IMG/VR virus record: IMGVR_UViG_3300042868_005039
Location: 1-31,576 of that record
From: a virus
Length of the DNA: 31,576 bases
Strand: one strand, 5' to 3'
The notes under the pieces are model-generated. The model was not told the DNA's origin and made no database searches. It saw only the letters and a list, made by a program, of their open reading frames with translations. Below, piece after piece: positions 6,604-12,750 of the stretch. A program made the translations under genes and the position numbers. Each line of letters begins with the position of its first letter. Position 1 is the first letter of the stretch.

Positions 6604-6941
6604 TGAAGATATTATCCACATTTGTCTGCAACCTTCGGCAAGATTCGTTTCATGCCGTTGGTGATCAATGCTCGTATTGGTCAATGAGAATGATGTATTC
6701 ACTCGCTGATGTGAATATAAGTTTCTCATCGGTCGAAGGTTTCTTGTTCTATCACGGTTGGCTGATCCTGCTTGTATGGCGTTGTTTCAATGCCAGTTTA
6801 GACACGTACAAACGTGTCAGGGATGTGAGTAAACCGGAATGGGAATCCCAGATTAAACCTTTGATTACAAGGGATGCCATCCGTCAACGCAGATTGTCAC
6901 TTTGGAATAGATTTTTAAAATTTATAAAATCAATTTTATGA
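6603..6941 (+). CDS. Lysis-cassette protein of unknown function (112 aa)
   Basis: The start at MKILSTFVCNLRQD overlaps the endolysin stop as TAATG, better than the longer frame from 6591. The centre is hydrophobic and aromatic (SSVEGFLFYHGWLILLVWRCF), which may be a membrane helix. The C-terminus is basic (RQRRLSLWNRFLKFIKSIL) and amphipathic. It lies between endolysin and a membrane-anchored coiled coil. It could assist lysis, but I recognise no family. Confidence 0.65.
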   Translation: MKILSTFVCNLRQDSFHAVGDQCSYWSMRMMYSLADVNISFSSVEGFLFYHGWLILLVWRCFNASLDTYKRVRDVSKPEWESQIKPLITRDAIRQRRLSLWNRFLKFIKSIL

Positions 6942-7249
6942 AATACGTTATCATCGGCTTATCGGTCCTTGCAATGGGCCTTGGTGGAATTGAATATCAA
7001 ATTCAGTCCAATATCCAGAAACGAACCAAGATCGACCGTAAGGTTGATTCTTTGATGTTGGTTCAGTCGGTCAGAATCCAGGTCTTGCAGAATAACAATG
7101 ATTCATTGGCTCATCAGATTCATGATCTGGCCTTGTGCGTTCAATACCTTGATTCGGTCAATTTAGCGAAAGGGCCAAAATCAGAGAGGGCAGAGAAACG
7201 AGGTCGGTTTATAGGCGGTCTGATCAAGGGATTATTCCCTGGTCTTTAA
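6938..7249 (+). CDS. Membrane-anchored coiled-coil protein, spanin-like candidate (103 aa)
   Basis: An N-terminal hydrophobic helix (residues 3-17, YVIIGLSVLAMGLGG) leads to a heptad-like helical stretch (IQKRTKIDRKVDSLMLVQSVRIQVLQ). The C-terminus is basic with an amphipathic end (GRFIGGLIKGLFPGL). The layout of inner-membrane anchor plus periplasmic coiled coil is that of Rz-type inner-membrane spanins, and the position between endolysin and holin fits. No lipoprotein Rz1 partner was found inside it in another frame. The spanin role is inference. Confidence 0.55.
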   Translation: MKYVIIGLSVLAMGLGGIEYQIQSNIQKRTKIDRKVDSLMLVQSVRIQVLQNNNDSLAHQIHDLALCVQYLDSVNLAKGPKSERAEKRGRFIGGLIKGLFPGL

Positions 7250-7467
7250 TGACCTTCCAGAGGTGGATGGAAGCAATAACCTTTGCCGTTGTCACTCTGA
7301 TGACGGCAGGGCTTCTATTCGGCTTAGGTTGGCTCTACAAATTCGAAAAGATAGACAAGTCTGATACCATCCTGATCTATGTATTAGGCCAGTTTATTAC
7401 AGGATTTTGGGATCTGGTCAAGAAACGGAATCGGATTGAATCCCAACCACCGACAAAGGTTGAGTAA
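7249..7467 (+). CDS. Holin candidate (72 aa, two membrane helices)
   Basis: A short protein with two hydrophobic segments (about residues 10-30, ITFAVVTLMTAGLLFGLGWLY, and 40-56, ILIYVLGQFITGFWDLV). A short charged loop (KFEKIDKSD) separates them, and the tail is positively charged (KKRNRIES). Size, topology and its place at the end of the lysis cassette fit a class II holin, which would open the inner membrane to let the endolysin out. The ATG overlaps the preceding stop by one base. An imperfect terminator follows. Confidence 0.7.
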   Translation: MTFQRWMEAITFAVVTLMTAGLLFGLGWLYKFEKIDKSDTILIYVLGQFITGFWDLVKKRNRIESQPPTKVE

Positions 7468-7492
7468 AAAAGCCCCCACCAATGGCGGAGGC
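7466..7492. terminator. Bidirectional terminator between convergent operons
   Basis: A 9-position stem with two mismatches (GCCCCCACC / GGCGGAGGC, loop AAT) has six A on its left, so on the minus strand it ends in TTTTTT; on the plus side ATTTATCTTTT follows. It separates the plus-strand lysis genes from the minus-strand transcription unit that ends here. Confidence 0.6.
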
Positions 7493-7518
7493 ATTTATCT
7501 TTTCAACCCTAAAAAAGC

Positions 7519-7592
7519 GGTGGAGTCCGGAATCGAACCGAAATAGCAACCACACGGGCCTCGGCCTCCTTGCCTCATTACGCCCCTCCACC
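7519..7592 (-). other. tRNA-like element with degenerate D and anticodon arms
   Basis: On the minus strand 74 bases have a perfect 7-bp acceptor stem (GGTGGAG/CTCCACC) and a complete T arm (TTCGG-TTCGATT-CCGGA) with the universal TTCGA loop. The total length is that of a normal tRNA. No proper D stem can be drawn, and there is no U33-bearing 7-base anticodon loop. A 5-bp helix GGCAA/TTGCT and a 9-nt loop can form instead. No CCA is encoded. A run of T follows the 3' end. It could be a decayed tRNA, a tRNA mimic or a very divergent tRNA. Confidence 0.5.
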
Positions 7593-7596
7593 ATTT

Positions 7597-7612
7597 GCCC
7601 GTCTTTCCGGGC
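7597..7612. other. GC hairpin after the metalloprotease gene
   Basis: GCCCG-TCTTTC-CGGGC forms a perfect 5-bp hairpin between the stop of the protease gene and the tRNA-like element. No T-run follows on either strand. It may be a processing site or 3' stabiliser in a transcript that continues into the tRNA-like element. Confidence 0.45.
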
Positions 7613-7624
7613 TGTCATTAGGTG

Positions 7625-8893
7625 TCATTTCAAACTTACTTCAAAAATCCGGCTGATATTACTTGTTCCTGTTGTGGTAAGCACAAACCGCTTCCCAGTT
7701 ACGTTGATCGCCTTGGTGAACTTAATTTTCTTGTCAAATCCCAACGGCACATTCACGCCATCAACAGTCAGAGTGAGTGTCTGATTAGGGCTTCCAGTCT
7801 GGAATCCTGAACTTAAATAAACCTGCGTCCGTGTTACTGCCTGAGCATAATTCCATGTAAGCGTTGTTGGTCCTGCGGTGAGCCATCTGGTTGCTTCATT
7901 CCCATCAACTGCCTTTGCCGTGTCTGCTCTTGTGTATCCGGGCTGATATGGCGTTCCGGCAATTCTAAAAGTGTTGGTTCCGGTTGGTGGTGGTGGAGGA
8001 GGTGGATTGGTTGAATAATCCGGTAGGTTTGAATAAAACAATGATTTGTGTAATACTGGTACAACGGCAGGATGAAGGTTATACTGCATCGTATTGTACA
8101 AGTGGCAATAACTATTCAAACCCCCAGCCATTCTTTTTGTCGTGCTTGAACAATTTACAGGCGTTGGTGAGCAGGTGATCTCAGCCGAATAGCAACTATC
8201 CAGACGGCCCAATGATACACCTGTTTGGGATTTCCATGCACAACAGTTTTGCGTGTGTGAGATGCCCAAGTTATGAAGAAGTTCATGGGTGAAACAATAC
8301 ACCGAATAGGTGTAATTGAAGGCATCTCCCGGAATGGATTGACCAAACCCACACACAGAGTATTTGACAGTTGTCACATTCTCACGGCTGATGTAGGCAA
8401 TGCCACCAAAGTTTTTGCCAGAGATAAACACATTGAATGTGTCCTTCTTTAACGGATTGGCGTTGCCCCAATTAGATAAAACACTCATTGCATCGGGATA
8501 GATGGCATAAGGATCAGGCGTTGTCCACTTCTTAACCCTAACCAGGTTTATTTTCGGCCCTGCTATGCGCTCCAATATCTGAGAGGATGAATTGCACAAT
8601 CGTTGCAAGTTGGCATCGGCATTCGCACCCCATGCGGTTGTCAAAGAGTAATCCAGTTCAATGTAGACATTGATTGTTTTTCTTGACCTGTAAGTCGGGT
8701 CCCAGAAGTTGGGTTCAGCCTGACCCCGTGAAAGGTAACGTGGATGATCCTCGTTCACTTCAACTTCATCATCGCCAAGATCGGGCGCAATGAATGTTGA
8801 ATCGGTGGTGGCTGATGCCCTATCAGGCATTTGCTTGTTGCATCCTGTAAGATAGACAAGCGCAAGAATGATAAATGGCAATGTGTGTTTCAT
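7625..8893 (-). CDS. Lipoprotein metzincin metalloprotease with a C-terminal F5/8-like domain
   Basis: The 422-residue protein begins with a lipoprotein signal (MKHTLPFIILALVYLTGC, lipobox LTGC, Cys18). The zinc site HELLHNLGISH (203-213) is the long metzincin form HExxHxxGxxH, and NTMQY (Met269) fits the Met-turn. Many cysteines surround it. A run of seven prolines (297-303) links to a beta domain with KAVDGNEATRW, typical of discoidin-like (F5/8 type C) carbohydrate-binding domains. It should be anchored in the host envelope and cut proteins there. It overlaps the upstream DNA-binding gene as ATGA and belongs to the replication operon, so expression is likely early. Confidence 0.85.
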   Translation of the reverse strand: MKHTLPFIILALVYLTGCNKQMPDRASATTDSTFIAPDLGDDEVEVNEDHPRYLSRGQAEPNFWDPTYRSRKTINVYIELDYSLTTAWGANADANLQRLCNSSSQILERIAGPKINLVRVKKWTTPDPYAIYPDAMSVLSNWGNANPLKKDTFNVFISGKNFGGIAYISRENVTTVKYSVCGFGQSIPGDAFNYTYSVYCFTHELLHNLGISHTQNCCAWKSQTGVSLGRLDSCYSAEITCSPTPVNCSSTTKRMAGGLNSYCHLYNTMQYNLHPAVVPVLHKSLFYSNLPDYSTNPPPPPPPTGTNTFRIAGTPYQPGYTRADTAKAVDGNEATRWLTAGPTTLTWNYAQAVTRTQVYLSSGFQTGSPNQTLTLTVDGVNVPLGFDKKIKFTKAINVTGKRFVLTTTGTSNISRIFEVSLK

Positions 8894-9072
8894 CTATCAA
8901 AGTTAGAATTTTCTTGAAAAACTTTTTCCAACTCTTTTTCTCGTACTGCCTTCATCAATAGATCACGCATCAACTGTGAACGGTTTAAATGGCCCAATGC
9001 CCTCAAATATCGGTCAAACTGGTCATCTGCAATCATGAAGCTTATTTTCTGGTTGCTGGAATAATCAACCAT
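8890..9072 (-). CDS. Ribbon-helix-helix-like small protein (60 aa)
   Basis: The start MVDYSSNQKISFMIADDQF is 4 bases after the preceding stop; the alternative at 9102 would overlap by 26. A beta strand (KISFMIADDQFDRYLRAL) is followed by HLNRSQLMRDLLMKAVREKELEKVF, the strand-helix-helix outline of CopG/Arc-type regulators. It overlaps the metalloprotease start by 4 bases (ATGA), so the two are coupled. It may regulate the operon or act on phage DNA. This is a fold-level guess. Confidence 0.6.
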   Translation of the reverse strand: MVDYSSNQKISFMIADDQFDRYLRALGHLNRSQLMRDLLMKAVREKELEKVFQENSNFDR

Positions 9073-9076
9073 CTTT

Positions 9077-9325
9077 TTACTTTTCTTTTGGTAGACTTGC
9101 ATAGCTTATTTCTTTGGTTTTTAGTCGTTTATGGTCTTTTAGAATCCAGAATAGTGAATCATAAAATTCAGCATTGGCTTTGTGTTCCTGAATCTGGCTT
9201 TTGGTCTTGAGTTGTTTGGCTCTGTCGTAGTGATGGTCACGTTTCCTGATGACTGATTCAATCATCTGCTCAATCAACCGGATTTCCTTTGAATTGCCAT
9301 TACCGGATTTGTTCTGGTTTATCAT
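9077..9325 (-). CDS. Helical hypothetical protein (82 aa)
   Basis: A highly charged, almost all-helical protein (IEQMIESVIRKRDHHYDRAKQLKTKSQIQEHKANAEFYDSLFWIL). It has no signal or membrane segment. It overlaps the short gene upstream by 26 bases and ends 4 bases before the next start, so it is part of the replication operon. No family recognised. Confidence 0.6.
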   Translation of the reverse strand: MINQNKSGNGNSKEIRLIEQMIESVIRKRDHHYDRAKQLKTKSQIQEHKANAEFYDSLFWILKDHKRLKTKEISYASLPKEK

Positions 9326-9464
9326 TTTTTAGGATGTCTTTGACCAGGGTTATGAATATCGAAATGTCCATCTTGGTGACCGTCTGATCCTTTACCCGAT
9401 TATGCAACGCATTCACGAAAGGTTGAATCTGGATGCATTTATCTTTAGAAAGTGGTTGATGCAT
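9300..9464 (-). CDS. Small hypothetical protein (54 aa)
   Basis: The short frame starts MHQPLSKDKCIQIQPFVNAL and ends NDKPEQIR. It overlaps the end of the DnaB gene by 20 bases and the next gene by 26, filling what would otherwise be a 120-base hole in a tightly packed operon. The helical pattern (MDISIFITLVKDILKN) is protein-like. No function is known. Confidence 0.5.
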   Translation of the reverse strand: MHQPLSKDKCIQIQPFVNALHNRVKDQTVTKMDISIFITLVKDILKNDKPEQIR

Positions 9465-10782
9465 AGTCTGAGAATTTCATAATGTTAGAATCCCATTTTA
9501 ACGCCAGTAGTTTCGTTTCTCCGGCTCTGAATTTAGCGATTGAAAGTATGCATAGGTTTTCGGTCTCGTATTCATCACCTTCAACCATTGTCGTTCTGGA
9601 TTCACGGAATTGCGGATAGTAACCTGGTCGCATGAGAAACCAGATTGAATCTGCATCTTGTTCAATCGCTCCAGATTCACGCAGGTCTGACAATTGCGGC
9701 ATCTTATCGGATCGGGCTTCAACGGCTCTAGATAGTTGCGACAAGGCAATGATTGGAATTTGCAAATCCTTGGCTAAAATCTTTAACCCTCTGGAAATCT
9801 CACTAATCTCTGATTCCCGATTGCCTTTCTTGTTATCCGATGACATCAGTTGCAGGTAATCCACGCAGAGCAGTTTGATGCCGTGTTGCTTCTTCCAGAT
9901 ATGCGCCCTAGTTCGTAATCGTCTCAATGTCATTCCGGCTTCGTCATTGATGTATAAGGGCCATTTGTCAATTCTCGATGCGGCATCGTAGAGTCTCTGA
10001 CGGTCGTAATTATCGTATTTATCGTTTCGGATTTTATAGGCAAAGACATCTGACTCCATTGAGAGCAACCTTTGAACCAGTTGAACCTGCCCCATTTCAA
10101 GGCTGAACATCCCAACTGGAATGCCTCGCTTGCAATAGGACTGTATAAGGCTCATCAGGAAGGCCGTCTTCCCTTGTCCGGGCCTTGCACCCATAACGAT
10201 CAAGTCCGTGTCTACAAGCCCGCCTGTGGCCTTGTCAAGAGTATTCAATCCGGTTGACATACCTGCAAGTCCTGAGATGTTTTCAATCTCCCATTTTTCA
10301 CGAATCTCACGAAGGGTTTCGGAGATGCTTTTTTCGTCTTTGATGATCACCTGGTTGATCAGGTTCTCCAATCCAGTCTGAACCTTTGCTACACGTTCAA
10401 AGACATCATCCACATCATTGACTGATGAGGTCAGGAGTTGTTGAGCAAACGATCCGATTCCACGTTTGACGTAGGCTTCCAACAGGTAGCGGATGTGAAT
10501 ACTGAAATGTGCAGCTGATGAAACCTTGCCAGACAATTGAGCCAATGTTTTACCACCACCGATGGCCTTGTAGCTTCCGGCCTTTTTAGCCCACTCTGCA
10601 ATCGTCAAAATGTCGATTGGTAGGTTATCATCATACAGGGCTTTTAGAGCCTGATAAATCGTTTTGTGCTTGTCCTCTGTGAATACATCAGCAGAGTTTA
10701 CAAGGGCGAAAAATTCAATCTGTGCATCCCGGTCGATTATGACTGATCCGAGGATGACTTGTTCAAGTTCTGGTTGCTTCAT
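9445..10782 (-). CDS. dnaB: Replicative DNA helicase, DnaB type
   Basis: This 445-residue protein has the DnaB plan. The N-terminal helical domain (about 1-105) opens with the typical EQVILGSVIID, followed by a linker and the RecA-like motor. Walker A is GARPGQGKTA (198-207), the Walker B region reads LLCVDYLQLMS, and QLSRAVEARSDKMPQLSDLRESG is the usual DnaB motif 3-4 region. It unwinds DNA at the phage fork. It starts inside the stop of the initiator-like gene (ATGA). No separate primase is in the window, so the phage may use the host primase or encode one elsewhere. Confidence 0.95.
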   Translation of the reverse strand: MKQPELEQVILGSVIIDRDAQIEFFALVNSADVFTEDKHKTIYQALKALYDDNLPIDILTIAEWAKKAGSYKAIGGGKTLAQLSGKVSSAAHFSIHIRYLLEAYVKRGIGSFAQQLLTSSVNDVDDVFERVAKVQTGLENLINQVIIKDEKSISETLREIREKWEIENISGLAGMSTGLNTLDKATGGLVDTDLIVMGARPGQGKTAFLMSLIQSYCKRGIPVGMFSLEMGQVQLVQRLLSMESDVFAYKIRNDKYDNYDRQRLYDAASRIDKWPLYINDEAGMTLRRLRTRAHIWKKQHGIKLLCVDYLQLMSSDNKKGNRESEISEISRGLKILAKDLQIPIIALSQLSRAVEARSDKMPQLSDLRESGAIEQDADSIWFLMRPGYYPQFRESRTTMVEGDEYETENLCILSIAKFRAGETKLLALKWDSNIMKFSDYASTTF

Positions 10783-11459
10783 TTGTTAATTGTTTTGGAA
10801 GAAAAGGCCAGAGGGCCGGAATGAGTTGTTTGATTTTTATTAAAGTCTTTATCACGTCTTGCCCACATTTCAAGTCTTCTTTCCAAATCCCAGGTCTTTT
10901 CAAGTTCCTGTTTGAATTTCGTTCCCGACTTATTGGGTTCGCCCCAATATTTGTAAAAATCAGAAAGCATTTGTTTAGGATATAATTTTTGGAAAGGTTC
11001 GAGAGTGGAAGCAAACTTTTGTTTGCGCTCTGCAACCGTATTTGTTATAGGTTGTAGGTTACTGGTTATAGGTTTATATATGGGTGTAGGTAGCGGTTCT
11101 GGTAGCGGTATAGGTAGCGGTTCACTTTGTGGTATTGTTGAGGTATAGGTAGAGGTGCTTTTTAGCACCACTAAACTGATCTTAGGAGACTTCCACATAT
11201 TCTCTCCTTTTTCGTAATTGAGAAGTCCCCAATTCTGCAAATCATCAAGACAAGCATAGTAGGTTTTCTTGCTTCCAATGCAAGAACCAGTCATGCCCAA
11301 ATCAATTGGACATTTGAACCATTCAACCCAATTGTTGCGATTGTTCTGGTTTAGCAAAAACATATAAAGACTTATGTGCTGAGGCTTAAAGTCGTATTCT
11401 TGGCTAAACACAATTGAGTAAAAAGCAGAAATCTGATGAAATCCGTTAATTCTCATCAT
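10779..11459 (-). CDS. Replication initiator-like protein with an internal proline repeat (226 aa)
   Basis: The N-terminal half (about 1-105) resembles winged-helix phage replication proteins: FYSIVFSQEYDFKPQHISLYMFLL, then SKKTYYACLDDLQNWGLLNYEKG as recognition helix and wing. A proline-leucine segment (about 110-130, PLPIPLPEPLPTP) links to a C-terminal module (FYKYWGEPNKSGTKFKQELEKTWDLERRLEMWARR) often seen in Bacteroidota phage initiators. It lies directly upstream of dnaB with an ATGA overlap, the usual initiator-helicase pairing. It probably opens the origin and loads DnaB. The proline repeat DNA may itself be the origin (11089-11121). Confidence 0.7.
   Translation of the reverse strand: MMRINGFHQISAFYSIVFSQEYDFKPQHISLYMFLLNQNNRNNWVEWFKCPIDLGMTGSCIGSKKTYYACLDDLQNWGLLNYEKGENMWKSPKISLVVLKSTSTYTSTIPQSEPLPIPLPEPLPTPIYKPITSNLQPITNTVAERKQKFASTLEPFQKLYPKQMLSDFYKYWGEPNKSGTKFKQELEKTWDLERRLEMWARRDKDFNKNQTTHSGPLAFSSKTINK
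11089..11121. repeat. Three 9-bp direct repeats, 12-bp spaced, inside the initiator gene
   Basis: GGTAGCGGT occurs at 11089, 11101 and 11113, exactly 12 bases apart, with degenerate further copies on both sides and AT-rich sequence nearby. This could be an iteron-type origin within the initiator gene, as in lambda O. The repeats also encode the 4-residue E/I-P-L-P repeat, so a purely protein-level cause is possible. Confidence 0.5.
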
Positions 11460-11752
11460 GAAGCCATTACTAAAGCTATCCTAAACTTTTCCAATGCATC
11501 ATAATAGGCATGCTCATTTGGTTCTTGCCATGAAAAATATAATGACAATTCTTGGTAAATTTTTTCAATTCTATCCAATGACACACCCATTGGTTGTTCT
11601 ATCCCAAGATTGGCAATTAAGATTTCTTGTAGTTGATTTTTAAGGTCTTCCGGCAAATCAAAAGTTTCCAATGCATAAACAATATAGGTGTTTGGCAAAT
11701 CGTTTAATAGATGGCCTTTGTATTTCCCAAATGGGAATTTTTCGTAATTCAT
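11456..11752 (-). CDS. DUF3820-type protein (98 aa)
   Basis: The N-terminus FPFGKYKGHLLNDLPNTYIVYALETF is the signature of DUF3820, a small fold also found at the C-terminus of exodeoxyribonuclease X-like proteins. The rest is helical. It is the first gene of the initiator-dnaB operon, overlaps the initiator start as ATGA, and lies 31 bases after the 3' stem of a structured RNA with its own promoter. A part in DNA processing is possible from the family, but its activity is unknown. Confidence 0.7.
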   Translation of the reverse strand: MNYEKFPFGKYKGHLLNDLPNTYIVYALETFDLPEDLKNQLQEILIANLGIEQPMGVSLDRIEKIYQELSLYFSWQEPNEHAYYDALEKFRIALVMAS

Positions 11753-11778
11753 AACTGATTAGTAATTAATGATGGTAA

Positions 11779-11887
11779 AACGAAAAAGCCCGAAATCAGG
11801 AGGTCGGAGTCTCCATCATTCAGGCTTTTGTTGGTTTTGGAAAACCAATATTTTCGAATCGGCTCCGACCCCGATTGCCTTTCGGCA
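11779..11887 (-). ncRNA. Structured RNA copy 1 with a putative kissing loop
   Basis: Minus strand, 5' to 3': hairpin TGCC/GGCA (11887-11876); hairpin AATCGG/CCGATT with 8-nt loop GGTCGGAG (11870-11863); perfect hairpin TTGGTTTT/AAAACCAA (11848-11831); long stem of 11 bp (one wobble; 11829-11819 with 11794-11784), a symmetric TGAT/TGAT internal loop, 4 bp GGAG/CTCC and an 8-nt loop ACTCCGAC (11810-11803), ending in CTTTTT. Loop bases CTCCGAC pair perfectly with GTCGGAG of the second hairpin (7 bp). A TATATTTG box lies at 11898-11891, so the RNA starts at its first hairpin. A second copy with a different but matching loop pair lies at 24502-24590. Function is unknown: a small RNA or a leader that controls the DUF3820/initiator operon. 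Confidence 0.75.
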
Positions 11888-11890
11888 TTG

Positions 11891-11898
11891 CAAATATA
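11891..11898 (-). promoter_or_regulatory. -7 box of the structured RNA copy 1
   Basis: TATATTTG on the minus strand matches TAnnTTTG and is 4-5 bases before the first hairpin of the RNA. The -33 region is weak (GTGTTTTT about 23 bases upstream). Confidence 0.6.
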
Positions 11899-11906
11899 CT
11901 AAATTT

Positions 11907-12188
11907 TCATTTCTCTAAAAACACTTCCAGATATTCAATTGGATAATAGTGGGCATCTCTTCCAATTTCAACGAGAAACCACACATCATAATTCGGATCG
12001 ATTACCACGTTCACAATCCGGCCTTCAGAGTCTTTTGTATCACCCTTGTTAACCCTGCAAGGCTTATTCATATACGGCTTTGCAATAGTTGTTTTGATCA
12101 ACCCCTTGGCTTCGGCATATTCCTGTTCAGCCTTTTGAATGGCTTTCAGTAAAGGTTGCAACGTGGATTTGATTTCTTCTTGTGTCAT
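11907..12188 (-). CDS. Hypothetical early protein (93 aa)
   Basis: The start MTQEEIKSTLQPLLKAIQKAEQ is chosen because it lies 2 bases after the upstream stop; the ORF extension to 12242 would overlap. A helical N-terminal half (to residue 30) is followed by a beta-rich part (KPCRVNKGDTKDSEGRIVNVVIDPNYDVWFLVEIGRDAHYYPIEYLEVF) that looks like a small SH3-like barrel. No family recognised. It is co-transcribed with the coiled-coil gene and ends 9 bases upstream of the RNA promoter box. Confidence 0.6.
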   Translation of the reverse strand: MTQEEIKSTLQPLLKAIQKAEQEYAEAKGLIKTTIAKPYMNKPCRVNKGDTKDSEGRIVNVVIDPNYDVWFLVEIGRDAHYYPIEYLEVFLEK

Positions 12189-12190
12189 GG

Positions 12191-12691
12191 TTAGGAGCGT
12201 AAAAATATGAAACCGAAAAGAGTCGTGAAGAACATGATCCAACCAACCCAGGTAAGTACCTTGGTGTACTTCTGATCGTTGTGGAGTTCTTCGTGATCCT
12301 TCTTTAAACTTTCAAATTCGTTTTGGTAAAATTCAAGATCACCTTTCATTAGCATGATTTCAACTTTCTGGTTCTTTACTTCCATTTTTGAAACCAGTTC
12401 ACTGCTTTCGGCAAGTCGGCATCGCTCCAGAAGTTCCTCGTTGGATTGCTTCATAATCTTATGAGCCTCATTAGCCCATTTGTATTTGGTCTCAATGGTT
12501 TCAAGTTTTTTGGTTATTTCCTGATTTTCAGCATTGATTTGATCTTGAACGAAGAAGAACTTTTCCTCCCATGAATTCGATTTGTCTTTCCAATACTCGA
12601 CCTGCTTCCGTCTGGATTCAGATTTCTTTTCCAACTTATCAATTCTGGTTAATAGGCTTTCTTTTGCCTTGCCTGTTCCAATGGTATCCAT
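12191..12691 (-). CDS. Coiled-coil protein with a C-terminal membrane anchor (166 aa)
   Basis: From MDTIGTGKAKESLL onward the protein is a long charged coiled coil (about residues 10-140). It ends in a single hydrophobic helix (VLTWVGWIMFFTTLFGFIFL) with only RS after it, a tail-anchor topology with the bulk in the cytoplasm. The start at 12691 follows an A-rich leader and a promoter (12716-12747). The gene belongs to the early minus-strand operon. It could tether phage complexes to the membrane or act in exclusion. Neither can be shown from sequence. Confidence 0.65.
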   Translation of the reverse strand: MDTIGTGKAKESLLTRIDKLEKKSESRRKQVEYWKDKSNSWEEKFFFVQDQINAENQEITKKLETIETKYKWANEAHKIMKQSNEELLERCRLAESSELVSKMEVKNQKVEIMLMKGDLEFYQNEFESLKKDHEELHNDQKYTKVLTWVGWIMFFTTLFGFIFLRS

Positions 12692-12715
12692 GATTTTTGT
12701 TTTTGTTATTTTTTG

Positions 12716-12747
12716 CAAATGAATAATCTATTTTTTTCTGTTGCAAA
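12716..12747 (-). promoter_or_regulatory. Promoter for the early coiled-coil operon
   Basis: Minus strand: TTTG (12747-12744), 20 bases, TTCATTTG (12723-12716), one mismatch from TAnnTTTG. The ATG at 12691 follows after 24 A-rich bases. Confidence 0.6.
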
Positions 12748-12750
12748 TAA

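Noticed and set aside
7519-7592. Annotation as a normal tRNA with a named anticodon
   Set aside because: No D stem and no U33-type loop can be formed, so an amino acid cannot be assigned honestly.
11089-11121. CRISPR array
   Set aside because: Repeats are 9 bases at 12-base steps within a coding sequence, with no spacers or cas genes.
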